This document shows, piece after piece, positions 35,091 to 44,481 of a stretch of 64,000 nt of DNA; within the stretch, counting starts at the first letter, position 1; every line of letters starts with the position of its first letter. Source of the DNA: Stutzerimonas urumqiensis (lineage in GTDB: Bacteria > Pseudomonadota > Gammaproteobacteria > Pseudomonadales > Pseudomonadaceae); the NCBI RefSeq assembly GCF_003640395.1, contig NZ_RBZQ01000009.1:62001-126000 (forward strand). The letters are read 5' to 3'. The notes under the pieces were generated by a model, which searched no databases, was not told the origin of the DNA, and worked only from the letters and a program-made list of their open reading frames with translations. Both the position numbers and the translations under genes were made by a program.

Positions 35091-36578
35091 ATGTTTAAAA
35101 CGATTCAGCAAAACTGGCTTTGCAACATTCGTGGCGACCTCCTGGCCGGCATCGTGGTTGCGCTCGCGTTGATACCCGAGGCCATCGCCTTCTCAATCAT
35201 TGCCGGTGTGGATCCGCGTGTCGGTCTCTACGCGTCCTTCTGTATCGCGGTCGTCATCGCATTTATCGGTGGACGCCCCGGCATGATCTCTGCCGCCACG
35301 GGTGCGATGGCCTTGTTGATGGTGACGCTGGTAAAGGATCACGGTCTGCAGTACTTGCTGGCCGCGACCCTTCTGACGGGCGTTCTGCAGATCGGGGCGG
35401 GCTACCTGAAGCTCGGTTCCTTGATGCGCTTCGTATCGCGCTCGGTGGTGACGGGCTTCGTCAATGCGCTGGCGATACTGATCTTCCTGGCGCAATTGCC
35501 TGAGCTGACCGGCGTGACCTGGCAGGTCTATGCGATGACCGCTGCCGGGCTCGCCATCATCTATCTGTTCCCATACGTGCCGCTGCTGGGCAAGTCGGTG
35601 CCGTCGCCGCTGATCTGTATCGTCGTGCTGACGGGCGTTGCGATCCATTGGGGGCTGGACATCCGGACGGTCGGCGACATGGGCGAGCTGCCGGACACCC
35701 TTCCGGTGTTTCTGTGGCCGGACGTTCCGCTGACCCTCGAGACACTGCTGATCATCCTTCCGTACTCGGCTGCCCTGGCGGTGGTGGGCCTGCTGGAATC
35801 GATGATGACCGCGACCATCGTCGACGACCTGACCGACACGCCGAGCGACAAGAACCGAGAGTGCAAGGGTCAGGGCGTGGCCAACATCGCGTCGGGGTTT
35901 CTGGGTGGCATGGCCGGCTGCGCCATGATCGGGCAGTCGGTGATCAACGTGAAATCCGGTGGCCGTACGCGCCTATCGACCCTGTCGGCGGGCGTGTTCC
36001 TTCTGCTGATGGTGGTTTTCCTCGGGGAGTGGCTGTCGCAGATACCGATGGCCGCGCTGGTAGCCGTGATGATCATGGTCTCCATCGGCACCTTCAGCTG
36101 GGATTCGCTGCGCAACCTCAAGCGCCACCCGCTCTCGACCAATATCGTCATGGTGACAACCGTCATCGTCGTGGTGGCTACGCATAACCTCGCTTACGGC
36201 GTACTGGCCGGTGTTCTGCTCGCCGCGATGTTCTTCGCCAACAAGGTTGGCCATTACCTGGCGATAACGTCCGGTCTGGCCGACGACTCGGCTACGCGGC
36301 ACTACCGTGTCATCGGCCAGGTGTTCTTCGCCTCTTCCGAAAAATTCTCCCGCGCCTTCGATTTTCGCGAAGCGATCGATCGTGTGGTCATCGACCTGAC
36401 CCATGCGCATTTCTGGGACATCACCGCGGTCGCCGCGCTGGATCGGGCTGTCATCAGATTCCGCCGCGAAGGCACGGACGTCGAGGTCCTGGGCCTCAAC
36501 GAAGCAAGCGCAACCATCGTCGATCGATTCGGCATTCACGACAAACCCGGTGCGATCGACGACCTGATGGGTCATTGA
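35091..36578 (+). CDS. SulP-family anion transporter with STAS domain
   Basis: A 495-residue permease: N-terminal [24 protein letters not shown] (abbreviated signature [12 protein letters not shown], about residues 20-31) and [10 protein letters not shown] mark the SulP/SLC26 fold, about 12-14 helices run to residue 390, and a C-terminal STAS domain follows with [21 protein letters not shown]. Family members carry sulfate, bicarbonate or other anions. In several bacteria a SulP gene near a stress or carbonic anhydrase gene handles bicarbonate; here the partner is a universal stress protein, so the anion is unresolved. Start chosen at ATG 35091; an upstream GTG/ATG extension adds Cys/Gly residues not seen in relatives. 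Confidence 0.92.
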   Translation: MFKTIQQNWLCNIRGDLLAGIVVALALIPEAIAFSIIAGVDPRVGLYASFCIAVVIAFIGGRPGMISAATGAMALLMVTLVKDHGLQYLLAATLLTGVLQIGAGYLKLGSLMRFVSRSVVTGFVNALAILIFLAQLPELTGVTWQVYAMTAAGLAIIYLFPYVPLLGKSVPSPLICIVVLTGVAIHWGLDIRTVGDMGELPDTLPVFLWPDVPLTLETLLIILPYSAALAVVGLLESMMTATIVDDLTDTPSDKNRECKGQGVANIASGFLGGMAGCAMIGQSVINVKSGGRTRLSTLSAGVFLLLMVVFLGEWLSQIPMAALVAVMIMVSIGTFSWDSLRNLKRHPLSTNIVMVTTVIVVVATHNLAYGVLAGVLLAAMFFANKVGHYLAITSGLADDSATRHYRVIGQVFFASSEKFSRAFDFREAIDRVVIDLTHAHFWDITAVAALDRAVIRFRREGTDVEVLGLNEASATIVDRFGIHDKPGAIDDLMGH

Positions 36579-36660
36579 GCGATTTACGAGACCCGCGCCA
36601 TCCAATTCAACAGGCGGGGCGACCTGGACGGTCGAGCCGCCGACGTACAAGGAAAATGCC

Positions 36661-37512
36661 ATGACCACGGTTGTCGCCTGCATCGACGGCTCCATACACG
36701 CCCCCGCCGTCTGCGATTGCGCCGCTTGGGCAAGCCTGCGCATCGAGGCGCCCCTCATGCTGCTGCACGTGCTTGATCACCAGCGATATCCAGTACCTGG
36801 CGACTACTCCGGCAACATCGGCCTCGGGAGCCGTGAACACCTGCTGGAAGAACTCACGGCGCTTGACGTGCGGCGAGGCCGCCTCGCGCTCGAGCAAGGC
36901 AGGCACATGCTGCAGGCCGCCACTGCGAGAGTCGTCGCGCGGGGTCAGGAGGATGTGGAACTGAAGCAACGACATGGCGACTTGGCTCAGGCCTTGAGAG
37001 AGCTGGAGGAGCGGACTCGTCTGCTGGTGATGGGAAAGCGTGGCGAAGAACGCCACGACAGCGACCGGTCGCTGGGTCATCAGCTGGAGCGGGTGATTCG
37101 GCACATTCACCGGCCGATCCTGATCACGCCCCAGGTGTTCCTTCCGCCTCGCAGTCTGATGTTCGCCTTCGACGGGCGTCCGACGGCGAACAAGGGAATC
37201 GAGATGATCGCCAATAGCCCGCTGCTCAAGGGCATGTCGGTGCATCTGGTGATGGTCGGCGCGGAAACGGGTGCCGCCTGGGCGCACATACGGCGAGCCA
37301 GGCAGACGCTCGTGGAGGCCGGCTTCGACGTGCTGACCGCCATCTGTGAGGGCGAGGTGGAGCGCACCCTGCACAACTATCAGTGCGAGAAGCGCATCGA
37401 CTTGCTGGTAATGGGCGCCTATGGGCATTCCCGACTAAGGGAGCTGCTGCTGGGGAGCACCACGAACAAGATGCTCGCGGTCACCGACACGCCGGTCCTG
37501 TTGATTCATTGA
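36661..37512 (+). CDS. Tandem-domain universal stress protein
   Basis: A 283-residue protein made of two UspA domains. Each begins with a strand like TTVVACIDGS or SLMFAFDGRPTANK and ends with a hydrophobic strand (RPILI; TPVLLIH). The second repeat keeps the ATP-binding pattern G-x-x-G...G-S/T (VMGAYGHSRLRELLLGSTT), while the first has VMGKRGEE with a weaker Gly/Ser end, so nucleotide binding may be limited to the C-terminal half. It lies 82 bp after sulP on the same strand, likely an operon. Role: stress tolerance, possibly regulation of the transporter (inference). Confidence 0.92.
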   Translation: MTTVVACIDGSIHAPAVCDCAAWASLRIEAPLMLLHVLDHQRYPVPGDYSGNIGLGSREHLLEELTALDVRRGRLALEQGRHMLQAATARVVARGQEDVELKQRHGDLAQALRELEERTRLLVMGKRGEERHDSDRSLGHQLERVIRHIHRPILITPQVFLPPRSLMFAFDGRPTANKGIEMIANSPLLKGMSVHLVMVGAETGAAWAHIRRARQTLVEAGFDVLTAICEGEVERTLHNYQCEKRIDLLVMGAYGHSRLRELLLGSTTNKMLAVTDTPVLLIH

Positions 37513-38015
37513 GGGATTGGAAGACGCAAGAATCCGCATATGGGCGGGCACGGCACCGTGCGTGCCGCCCGGATCGCCCGCAAGCGGGCTCCTACAGGGG
37601 GCGCTGCTGATCTGCGAACGAACGGATTTCAGCCGTAGGGCGGATTTAGGAGCGAAGCGAACAATCCGCCAGAAGGCCGCGCCTGATGCGAAACCCCGGT
37701 GCATTGCTTCGCGAATGCACCTTACGGACCGCACGCCACGATCTTCGCTCCGACCGGCATTGGCCGTGCAGTTGGCTTGCCGGCGATGCTCGCCGGATCG
37801 CCCGCAAGCGGGCTCCTACAGGGCCCTGCGAATCTCCGAACGAACGGATCTCAGCCTGTAGGGCGGATTCCGGAGCGAAGCGAACAATCCGTCAATGCCC
37901 GACTCCGTGGGTTCCCATCAAGATGCATTGCCTCGCGAATGCACCCTACGCACGACCATCCGCGCCGATCGTGGGATTCAGCCCCGGCCATGCTTTCGTA
38001 GGCCAGGGCATCGCA
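37513..38015. repeat. Repeat-filled spacer between usp and ppa (families A and C)
   Basis: Two copies of family A (GTAGGGCGGATT then GGAGCGAAGCGAACAATCC, trailing GCATTG...GAATGCACC hairpin) lie at about 37634-37727 and 37857-37950. Each is preceded by an inverted copy of family C (GATCGCCCGCAAGCGGGCTCCTACAGG-like, at about 37568-37600 and 37797-37822). Short frames in this stretch cross the repeats and are not genes. Confidence 0.85.
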
Positions 38016-38044
38016 AACAAAAAAGCCGGCTTGTGGCCGGCTTT
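38012..38044 (-). terminator. Rho-independent terminator of ppa
   Basis: On the minus strand AAAGCCGGC, a 5-base loop and GCCGGCTTT form a strong 9-bp stem followed by a T-run. It lies 18 nt beyond the ppa stop codon. Confidence 0.92.
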
Positions 38045-38061
38045 CAGGGGGTGGTGTCGGC

Positions 38062-38589
38062 TTACTTCTGGTAAGCCGCAACCGCCTTGGTGATCTCGGC
38101 GCGGGCGGCGTCGGCGTTGCCCCAGCCTTCGACCTTCACCCACTTGCCCTTTTCAAGGTCCTTGTAGTTCTCGAAGAAGTGCTTGATCTGCTCGAGCAGC
38201 AGGGCGGGCAGGTCGGTGTATTCCTTCACGTCGACGTACAGCTGGCTCAGCTTGTCATGCGGAACGGCGATGAGCTTGGCGTCGCCGCCGGCTTCGTCGG
38301 TCATGTGCAGGACGCCGACCGGGCGGGCGCGGATGACCGAGCCCGGCGCAACCGGGTAGGGGGTCACGACCAGCACGTCGAGCGGGTCGCCGTCGTCGGC
38401 CAGGGTGTTGGGGATGTAGCCGTAGTTGGCCGGGTAGAACATCGGGGTGGCCATGAAGCGGTCGACGAACAGGCAGTCGCTGTCCTTGTCGATTTCGTAC
38501 TTGATCGGCGCGTGGTTGGCCGGAATCTCGATCGCGACGTAGATGTCGTTGGGCAGGTCTTTGCCAGCCGGGATCTTGCTGTAGCTCAT
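38062..38589 (-). CDS. ppa: Inorganic pyrophosphatase
   Basis: A 175-residue family I soluble pyrophosphatase, which hydrolyses PPi to drive biosynthesis. The signature DGDPLDVLV (about 66-74) with the metal-binding aspartates is intact, together with [14 protein letters not shown] and YGYIPNT. Length is that of the E. coli enzyme. Single gene with its own terminator. Confidence 0.97.
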   Translation of the reverse strand: MSYSKIPAGKDLPNDIYVAIEIPANHAPIKYEIDKDSDCLFVDRFMATPMFYPANYGYIPNTLADDGDPLDVLVVTPYPVAPGSVIRARPVGVLHMTDEAGGDAKLIAVPHDKLSQLYVDVKEYTDLPALLLEQIKHFFENYKDLEKGKWVKVEGWGNADAARAEITKAVAAYQK

Positions 38590-38729
38590 GGTCGATGGCT
38601 CCGTTATCGGCCGATGCGCGGCCAGGGGGCGAAAAAGCGGCCGCGATTATAGGCCGAACGTGCCGACCGATACCACGCTACCGATATAGCCCATTGGTAG
38701 CGGTCGGGCCGGCATTCGACGGCGTTGGG

Positions 38730-39554
38730 TCAGCCCGGTTCCTTCGCGTCGCGGTATTCGGGATGGTTGGCCTGCAGATGCCGCAGCCGGGCGAACGGAT
38801 CCTGGCGGTAGAACAGGCCGAGCTGCCGGTACACCGCCGGGAAGGCGTCGTGCAGCAGGTCTGGCGCGGTGAAGAAATACTCGCTGGTGACGGCGAAGAA
38901 TTCGGCCGGGTCTTCGGCCGCGTAGGGGTCGATCGGCGTCTCGGCAGCGGGGTCGGCGTCCAGTTGCGCGTTGAGCGCGTCGTAGGCCGGCTGCATCGCC
39001 TCGGCCCAGTCGGCGATGCGCATGTCGCGGTGCAAGGGCGGCAGGCCATTGGCGTCGCCGTTGAGCATGTCCAGCTTGTGGGCGAGTTCGTGGATGATCA
39101 GGTTGTAGCCTTCCCAGCCGCCGCTCTGTTCGATGCCCGGACGCGCCAGGATTACCGGCCCCTGCTGCCAGGCTTCGCCGCTGTGCTCGGCGTCCCATTC
39201 GTGGACGACGCCGGAGTCGGGGTCGCGGTGCTTCTGCGGGCTGGCGAAATCATCGGGGTAGATCACCAATTCGTGAAAGCCGCCGTACCAGTCCAGGTCC
39301 GGCAGTTCCAGCAGCGGCAGTTGCGCCTGGGCGGCCAGCCGCAGGCGCGCGACGGTGTCGAGCGATACGGTCGGCAGGCAGGTGAGTCGCTTGGCGTGCA
39401 GGAACAGCACGCAACGGTCGCGCAGCCGATCGAGCGCTTCGGGCTCCAGCCCGTCGAGCAGCGGCAGGCTGTCGATCACCTGCTGCCAGAGCGCGGTGTC
39501 GATCGGGAATCGGGCAAGAAGGCGCCGGCGTCGCCAAGCGCGATACGACCACAT
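38730..39554 (-). CDS. mtfA: MtfA-type zinc peptidase (Mlc titration factor)
   Basis: A 274-residue protein of the MtfA (DUF980) family. The gluzincin motif HELAHKLDM starts at about residue 155, with the third ligand Glu in EFFAVTSEYFF further on; WDAEHSGEAWQQGPVILA is also conserved. In E. coli MtfA binds the glucose repressor Mlc and has aminopeptidase activity; the target in pseudomonads is unknown. The ATG at 39554 has GGAG about 9 nt upstream. The frame stays open far upstream, antisense to eddA, but that extension is a high-GC shadow. It is divergent from eddA. Confidence 0.92.
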   Translation of the reverse strand: MWSYRAWRRRRLLARFPIDTALWQQVIDSLPLLDGLEPEALDRLRDRCVLFLHAKRLTCLPTVSLDTVARLRLAAQAQLPLLELPDLDWYGGFHELVIYPDDFASPQKHRDPDSGVVHEWDAEHSGEAWQQGPVILARPGIEQSGGWEGYNLIIHELAHKLDMLNGDANGLPPLHRDMRIADWAEAMQPAYDALNAQLDADPAAETPIDPYAAEDPAEFFAVTSEYFFTAPDLLHDAFPAVYRQLGLFYRQDPFARLRHLQANHPEYRDAKEPG

Positions 39555-39646
39555 ACAGAGGCTCCAGGGGCGGGTGGCCACCATAAGCGGGACGCCCGAG
39601 ACGGGCAAGCGGGTGGCTGGCGGGTGCTCGTCGGCTTTCTGTCGCA

Positions 39647-39664
39647 GAGTCATATTTCTGTCAA
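39647..39664 (+). promoter_or_regulatory. Candidate Pho box upstream of eddA
   Basis: GAGTCAT-ATTT-CTGTCAA matches the PhoB-binding consensus CTGTCAT-N4-CTGTCAT at 11 of 14 half-site positions with the correct 11-bp repeat spacing. It lies 58 nt upstream of the eddA ATG. A PhoB site here agrees with the phosphate-scavenging nature of the two genes that follow. Confidence 0.65.
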
Positions 39665-39722
39665 TCGACTGGCGTACACCAGTGACGTTCGCGCACGACG
39701 CACCCATCACCAGGAGAGCCGC

Positions 39723-41267
39723 ATGAGCCAGCCGGACCGCAATCGTCGTTTGTTGGTACAGGGAATTGGTGCCGGCCTCGCATTGCCGGCGCTTGGCGTA
39801 GCGCCGGCGATCATCGCCTCGCCGAACGCTCGGCCACGGGTAATGGACGGCGTGCAATCCGGCGACGTCAGCGGCAGCCGGGCGATCGTCTGGAGTCGCT
39901 GCGATCGGCCGGCCCGGCTCGTCGTCGAATGGGACACCCGCAGTAGCTTCGCCAATCCGCGACGCATCCAGTCGCCGGTGACCACCGATGCGCTGGACTT
40001 CACGGCCAAGGTCGATCTGCGCGGCCTGCCCGCCGATCAGGCCGTCTTCTACCGCGCCCGCTTCGAAGACGCCCGCGACGGCAGCCTCAGCGAGCCGTGG
40101 TTCGGCCACCTGCGCAGCGCTCCGCGTCGCGACCGCGATATCCGCTTCGTCTGGGGCGGCGACACCTGCGGCCAGGGCTACGGCATCAACCCTGACATCG
40201 GCGGCATGCGCATCTACGAAGCCATGCGGCGCCGGCAACCGGATTTCTTTTTGCACAGCGGCGACGTCATCTATGCCGACGGCCCGATCCCCGAGCAGGT
40301 GACCGCCGAGGACGGCCGCATCTGGCGCAACCTCGTCACCGAAGCCAAGAGCAAGGTGGCCGAGACACTGGACGAATACCGCGGTAACTACCGCTACAAC
40401 CTGATGGACGAGAACCTGCGGCGCTTCAACGCCGAAGTCCCGCAGATCTGGCAGTGGGACGATCACGAGGTGACCAACAACTGGTCCCCTTCGAAGGTCC
40501 TCGATGACCGTTACCGGGTAAAGGACATCGACGTGCTGGTCCGCCGTGCGCGGCAGGCTTACCTCGAATACGCGCCCATGCGGCTGACGCCCCGTGACGC
40601 GCTCGGTCGCGTGTACCGCAAGATCGCCTACGGGCTGCAGCTCGACGTGTTCGTACTGGACATGCGCAGCTACCGCGGCCCGAACACCGCCAACCTTCAG
40701 GCCGAGCCAAGCGCCGAGACGGCCTTCCTGGGCCAGCAGCAGCTGGACTGGCTCAAGCGCGAACTGCGCAGCTCGCAAGCGACCTGGAAGGTGATCGCCG
40801 CCGACATGCCGATCGGCCTGCACGTGCCGGATGGCCCGCGCTGGGAGGCCATCGCCAATGGCAACGATGGCCCGGCGCTGGGCCGCGAACTGGAGATCGC
40901 CGACCTGCTGGCCTTCATCCAGCGGGCGCAGGTACGCAATACCGTCTGGCTGACGGCCGATGTTCACTACTGCGCCGCGCACCATTACCATCCCAGCCGC
41001 GCCGCCTTCCAGCGATTCGATCCGTTCTGGGAGTTCGTCGCCGGGCCGCTCAACGCCGGCAGTTTCGGGCCGAACGCGCTGGACGCGACCTTCGGTCCGG
41101 AAGTGGTTTTCCAGAAGGCACCGCTCACGCCTAATAGCTCGCCGTTCGCCGGCTTCCAGTTTTTTGGCGAGGTCGAGATCGAATCGCGCGGCGCGCTCAC
41201 CGTCTCGCTGCGCGACATCGACGGCAACGCCGTCTTCACCCAGACCCTCGAACCCCAACTGGCCTGA
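39723..41267 (+). CDS. eddA: PhoD-like secreted alkaline phosphatase/phosphodiesterase
   Basis: A 514-residue exported PhoD-family phosphatase. The N-terminus NRRLLVQGIGAGLALPALG contains twin arginines and a hydrophobic core, suggesting Tat export. Metal and active-site residues are in VWGGDTCGQGYG, FFLHSGDVIYADGP, WQWDDHEVTNNW and LTADVHYCAAHHY. The closest described relative by arrangement is P. aeruginosa EddA, co-expressed with the nuclease EddB under phosphate limitation. The two genes here are 21 nt apart. Start ATG 39723 follows GGAG; the longer frame upstream is a shadow of mtfA. Confidence 0.9.
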   Translation: MSQPDRNRRLLVQGIGAGLALPALGVAPAIIASPNARPRVMDGVQSGDVSGSRAIVWSRCDRPARLVVEWDTRSSFANPRRIQSPVTTDALDFTAKVDLRGLPADQAVFYRARFEDARDGSLSEPWFGHLRSAPRRDRDIRFVWGGDTCGQGYGINPDIGGMRIYEAMRRRQPDFFLHSGDVIYADGPIPEQVTAEDGRIWRNLVTEAKSKVAETLDEYRGNYRYNLMDENLRRFNAEVPQIWQWDDHEVTNNWSPSKVLDDRYRVKDIDVLVRRARQAYLEYAPMRLTPRDALGRVYRKIAYGLQLDVFVLDMRSYRGPNTANLQAEPSAETAFLGQQQLDWLKRELRSSQATWKVIAADMPIGLHVPDGPRWEAIANGNDGPALGRELEIADLLAFIQRAQVRNTVWLTADVHYCAAHHYHPSRAAFQRFDPFWEFVAGPLNAGSFGPNALDATFGPEVVFQKAPLTPNSSPFAGFQFFGEVEIESRGALTVSLRDIDGNAVFTQTLEPQLA

Positions 41268-41288
41268 GCCGCTGCCAAGGAGCGACAC

Positions 41289-43628
41289 ATGCGTGCGTCA
41301 TCTTTTCGTCGTCACCCGCTGGGCCTGGCGCTGGCCGCAACCGTAGCCGCCAGCGCCGCGCCGCTGGCGATGGCCGACCTGCTGATCTCCGAATACGTCG
41401 AGGGCAGCGGCAACAACAAGGCGCTGGAGTTCTACAACACGGGGGACGCCCCGCTGGCGCTCGACGGGCATCAGGTCGAGTTCTACTTCAACGGCGCCCG
41501 CGAGCCGGGTCGGCGAATCGAGCTGACCGGCAGCCTGGCGGCCGGTGCGGTGCATGTGCTGGTGCATGGCGAAGCCGACCCGGCGCTGCGCGCGCTGGGT
41601 GCGCAGGTCGCCGGTGGCAGCTGGTACAACGGCGACGACGCGATCCTCCTGCGCGGGCCGGACGGGACGGTGGTCGATAGCCTCGGCCAGCTGGGCATCG
41701 ATCCTGGCAGCACCTGGGGCGGCGGCAACACCCAGACGGCGGATCGCACCCTGGTGCGGCTGACAACGGTGACGCGAGGCGATCGCGAGCCGGCCGACGG
41801 CTTCGACCCGGCCGCCGAGTGGCAGGGGTTTGCGCGCGACACCTTCGCCTCGCTCGGCGGGTACGGGCCGGGCAGTGGCGAGCCCGGCGGTGGCGGCGCG
41901 GCGAGCGAGCGCAGCATCGCCGAGGTCCAGGGACGTGAGGAAACCAGCCCGCTGGCCAATCAGGTGGTGATCGTCGAAGGCATCGTGGTCGGCGACTTTC
42001 AGGGCGAAGACCAGTTGCGCGGCTTCTTCATTCAGTCTTCGGCGGGCGATGCGGACAGCGACGCCCTGACGTCCGAGGGGTTGTTCATCTACGGCGGCCA
42101 GACCGACGTGCAGGTCGGCGATCGCGTCCGCGTGCAGGGCCGGGTCGAGGAGTTCAACGGACTCACCGAACTGACCGCCCCGCAGGTCAGCGTGCTGGCG
42201 CGTGGCCAGGCGTTGCCGGCTGCCGTACCGGTTCGTCTGCCACTGGCGTCGTCCGATGCGCTGGAGCGGCTCGAAGGCATGCGCGTCGCATCGCCGACGC
42301 CGCTGATCGTGAGCGAGGGCTACAACCTCGGCCGCTACGGCGAGCTGGTGCTGACCTCCGGCGAGCGGTTGTGGATTCCGTCCCATCGTGTCGCGCCGGG
42401 GGCTGCGGCGCAGGCGCTGCAGGCGCAGAACGACCTTGATCGTCTTGTCCTCGATGACGGCCTGAGCGGGCAGAACCCCGATCCCGTGCGCTATCCGGCG
42501 CCGCAGCTCAGCGCCTACGCGACGGTGCGGGTGGGCGACCGCGTCGAGGGTGTGCAGGGTGTGCTGCATTACCTGGCCGGCAGTTACCGCATCCAGCCCA
42601 CCGTGCAGCCGACCATCACCCAGGCCAACCCGCGCCCGGCTGCGCCAGAGACCATCGACGGGCGGCTGCGGGTCGCCAGTTTCAACGTGCTCAACTATTT
42701 CAATGGCGACGGGCAGGGCGGCGGCTTCCCGACTTCGCGCGGCGCCGACAGCCTCGAGGAATTCCAGCGCCAGCGCGAGAAAGTCGTCGCCGCGATCCTG
42801 GGGGCGGACGCGCACATCATCGGCCTGATGGAAATCGAGAACGATGGCTACGGCGCGGACAGCGCCATCGCCGACCTGGTCACCGCATTGAACCGCTCGG
42901 CGGTCGGCCGGCAGCGTTATGCCTATGTCGACCCGCGGCAGGATCGGCTGGGCACCGACGAGATCGCCGTCGGCCTGATCTACCGGGAAGATGTCGTCCG
43001 GCCGCACAAGGCTGCGGCCGTGCTGGACGCCTCGGTCGATCCGCGCTTCGACGACACTCGCAACCGACCGGCACTGGCGCAGACCTTCCGCGAGCGGCAC
43101 AGCGGCGAGCGCCTGACCGTGGCGGTCAACCACCTCAAATCCAAGGGCTCGTCCTGCGAAGACCGGGGCGACCCGGATCGCGGAGACGGCCAAGGCAACT
43201 GCAACCTGACCCGTGCCCTTGCCGCTCAGGCGCTGGTCGACTGGCTGGCCACCGACCCCACCCGCGCGAAGGACCCGGACCGCCTGATCATCGGCGACCT
43301 CAACGCCTATGCGAAGGAAGACCCGATCACCGTCATCCGTGCGGCCGGCTATGTCGACCTGCTGGCACGCTTCGTCGGCGACTCGGCCTACTCCTACGTG
43401 TTCGAGGGGCAGTCCGGTTACCTCGACCACGCGCTGGCCAGCCCGACCCTCGCCGGGCAGATACGCGGCGCCACCGAGTGGCACATCAACGCCGACGAGC
43501 CCCGCGCGCTGGACTATAACCTCGAGTTCAAGACGCCAAGACAGCAGAGCGGCTTCTACAGCCAGCAGCCGTACCGGGCCTCGGATCACGATCCATTGGT
43601 GATTGGCATCGACCTGAACCGTCGCTGA
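41289..43628 (+). CDS. eddB: Extracellular endonuclease of the ExeM/NucH family
   Basis: A 779-residue secreted nuclease: signal peptide about 1-29 (ending PLAMA), a lamin-tail domain (about 29-150: LISEYVEGSGNNKALEFYN), an OB-fold-like nucleic-acid-binding region (about 205-345) and a C-terminal endonuclease/exonuclease/phosphatase domain (about 455-779) with FNVLNYFNGDG, LMEIEND, NHLKSKG, GDLNAYAKEDP and ASDHDPLVIG. This is the domain plan of ExeM and EddB, which degrade extracellular DNA for phosphate. It forms an operon with eddA. Confidence 0.92.
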   Translation: MRASSFRRHPLGLALAATVAASAAPLAMADLLISEYVEGSGNNKALEFYNTGDAPLALDGHQVEFYFNGAREPGRRIELTGSLAAGAVHVLVHGEADPALRALGAQVAGGSWYNGDDAILLRGPDGTVVDSLGQLGIDPGSTWGGGNTQTADRTLVRLTTVTRGDREPADGFDPAAEWQGFARDTFASLGGYGPGSGEPGGGGAASERSIAEVQGREETSPLANQVVIVEGIVVGDFQGEDQLRGFFIQSSAGDADSDALTSEGLFIYGGQTDVQVGDRVRVQGRVEEFNGLTELTAPQVSVLARGQALPAAVPVRLPLASSDALERLEGMRVASPTPLIVSEGYNLGRYGELVLTSGERLWIPSHRVAPGAAAQALQAQNDLDRLVLDDGLSGQNPDPVRYPAPQLSAYATVRVGDRVEGVQGVLHYLAGSYRIQPTVQPTITQANPRPAAPETIDGRLRVASFNVLNYFNGDGQGGGFPTSRGADSLEEFQRQREKVVAAILGADAHIIGLMEIENDGYGADSAIADLVTALNRSAVGRQRYAYVDPRQDRLGTDEIAVGLIYREDVVRPHKAAAVLDASVDPRFDDTRNRPALAQTFRERHSGERLTVAVNHLKSKGSSCEDRGDPDRGDGQGNCNLTRALAAQALVDWLATDPTRAKDPDRLIIGDLNAYAKEDPITVIRAAGYVDLLARFVGDSAYSYVFEGQSGYLDHALASPTLAGQIRGATEWHINADEPRALDYNLEFKTPRQQSGFYSQQPYRASDHDPLVIGIDLNRR

Positions 43629-44385
43629 AACTCGTTCGGCGGACGGCTGCACATCCCTGTAGGAGCCCGCTTGCGGGCGATCCGGCAAGCATCGCCGGCA
43701 GGCTTGCAGCATGTAGGGTGAGCTTCAGCCCACCAGCCCATCCATGTTTCCGATGGGCTGAAGCCCACCCTACAACGCTGAAGCCCACAACAACGCGAGG
43801 CCTGAGCTGAATCCGCCCAATCGGCGCGGGCGGTGCCTTGGCGTAGGGCGCATTCGCGAAGCCATGCACCTTGGGACGCACGCAGCCGAGTATTGGCGGA
43901 TTGTTCGCTTCGCTCCTGAATCCGCCCTACGGCCTGACCGGCCATCAAGAACCCGTTCGGCGATTGGTCGCGCACCCCTGTCGGAGCCCGCTTGCGCGCG
44001 ATCCGTGAGCATCACCGGCAAGCTTGCAGCGTGTAGGTGGGCTTCAGCCCACCAGCCCATTCATGTTTCCGGTGGGCTGAAGCCCACCCTACAACGCGAG
44101 GCCGGAGTTGAATCCGCCCAATCAGCGTGGGCGGTGCCTTGGCGTAGGGCGCATCACGAAGCCATGCACCTTGGGACGCACGCAGTCGGGTACTGACGGA
44201 TTGTTCGCTTCGCTCCTGAATCCGCCCTACGGCCTGGCCCACCATCAAAAACCCGCTCGGCGATTGGCGCGCACCCCTGTAGGAGCCCGCTTGCGGGCGA
44301 TCCGGCGAGCATCGCCGGCAAGCGGCACCGGCCAGCGCAACCCGCCGAAAGCGGGGCGGCGCCAGGCCAAGCGATGAGTGCCTAA
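43629..44385. repeat. Tandem ~310-bp repeat block between eddB and pilA
   Basis: Two near-identical units, about 43630-43949 and 43950-44249, and a partial third (44250 to about 44325) occur in direct tandem. Each unit contains ACCCGTTCGGCGATTGG, a family C element (GTAGGAGCCCGCTTGCG), a family D hairpin (GGGCTTCAGCCCACC with matching GGTGGGCTGAAGCCC, at about 43712-43773 and 44034-44092) and an inverted family A element (ending GGATTGTTCGCTTCGCTCC, 43841-43932 and 44142-44232). No coding sequence is seen. Confidence 0.9.
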
Positions 44386-44417
44386 AACAAAAACCCCGCC
44401 GATTAGGGCGGGGTTTG
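44386..44417 (-). terminator. Rho-independent terminator of pilA
   Basis: AAACCCCGCC at 44391-44400 and GGCGGGGTTT at 44407-44416 form a 10-bp stem with a 6-base loop; on the minus strand it is followed by a T-rich run. It lies 65 nt past the pilA stop. Confidence 0.92.
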
Positions 44418-44481
44418 TTTGCGCCAATTAGGCGATATGGAATCGCGTGGATTCATCGTCTATAAGGCGTCGAAACAGTCA

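Noticed and set aside
37513-38015. Small genes in the usp-ppa spacer
   Set aside because: All short frames there span repeat copies and similar frames recur in other repeat-filled spacers, so they reflect the repeats.
38730-41288. Very long minus-strand open frame (about 850 codons) antisense to eddA and running into mtfA
   Set aside because: Only the last 274 codons have family motifs (MtfA, HELAH); the rest is a high-GC shadow of eddA with Gly/Ala/Arg/Asp-rich low-complexity content.
41298-43712. About 800-codon minus-strand open frame antisense to eddB
   Set aside because: The plus strand encodes a clear nuclease with catalytic motifs; the antisense product has no domain and typical shadow composition.
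43630-44325. CRISPR array
   Set aside because: The repeat period is about 300 bp, units are nearly identical throughout with no unique spacers, and no cas gene is present.
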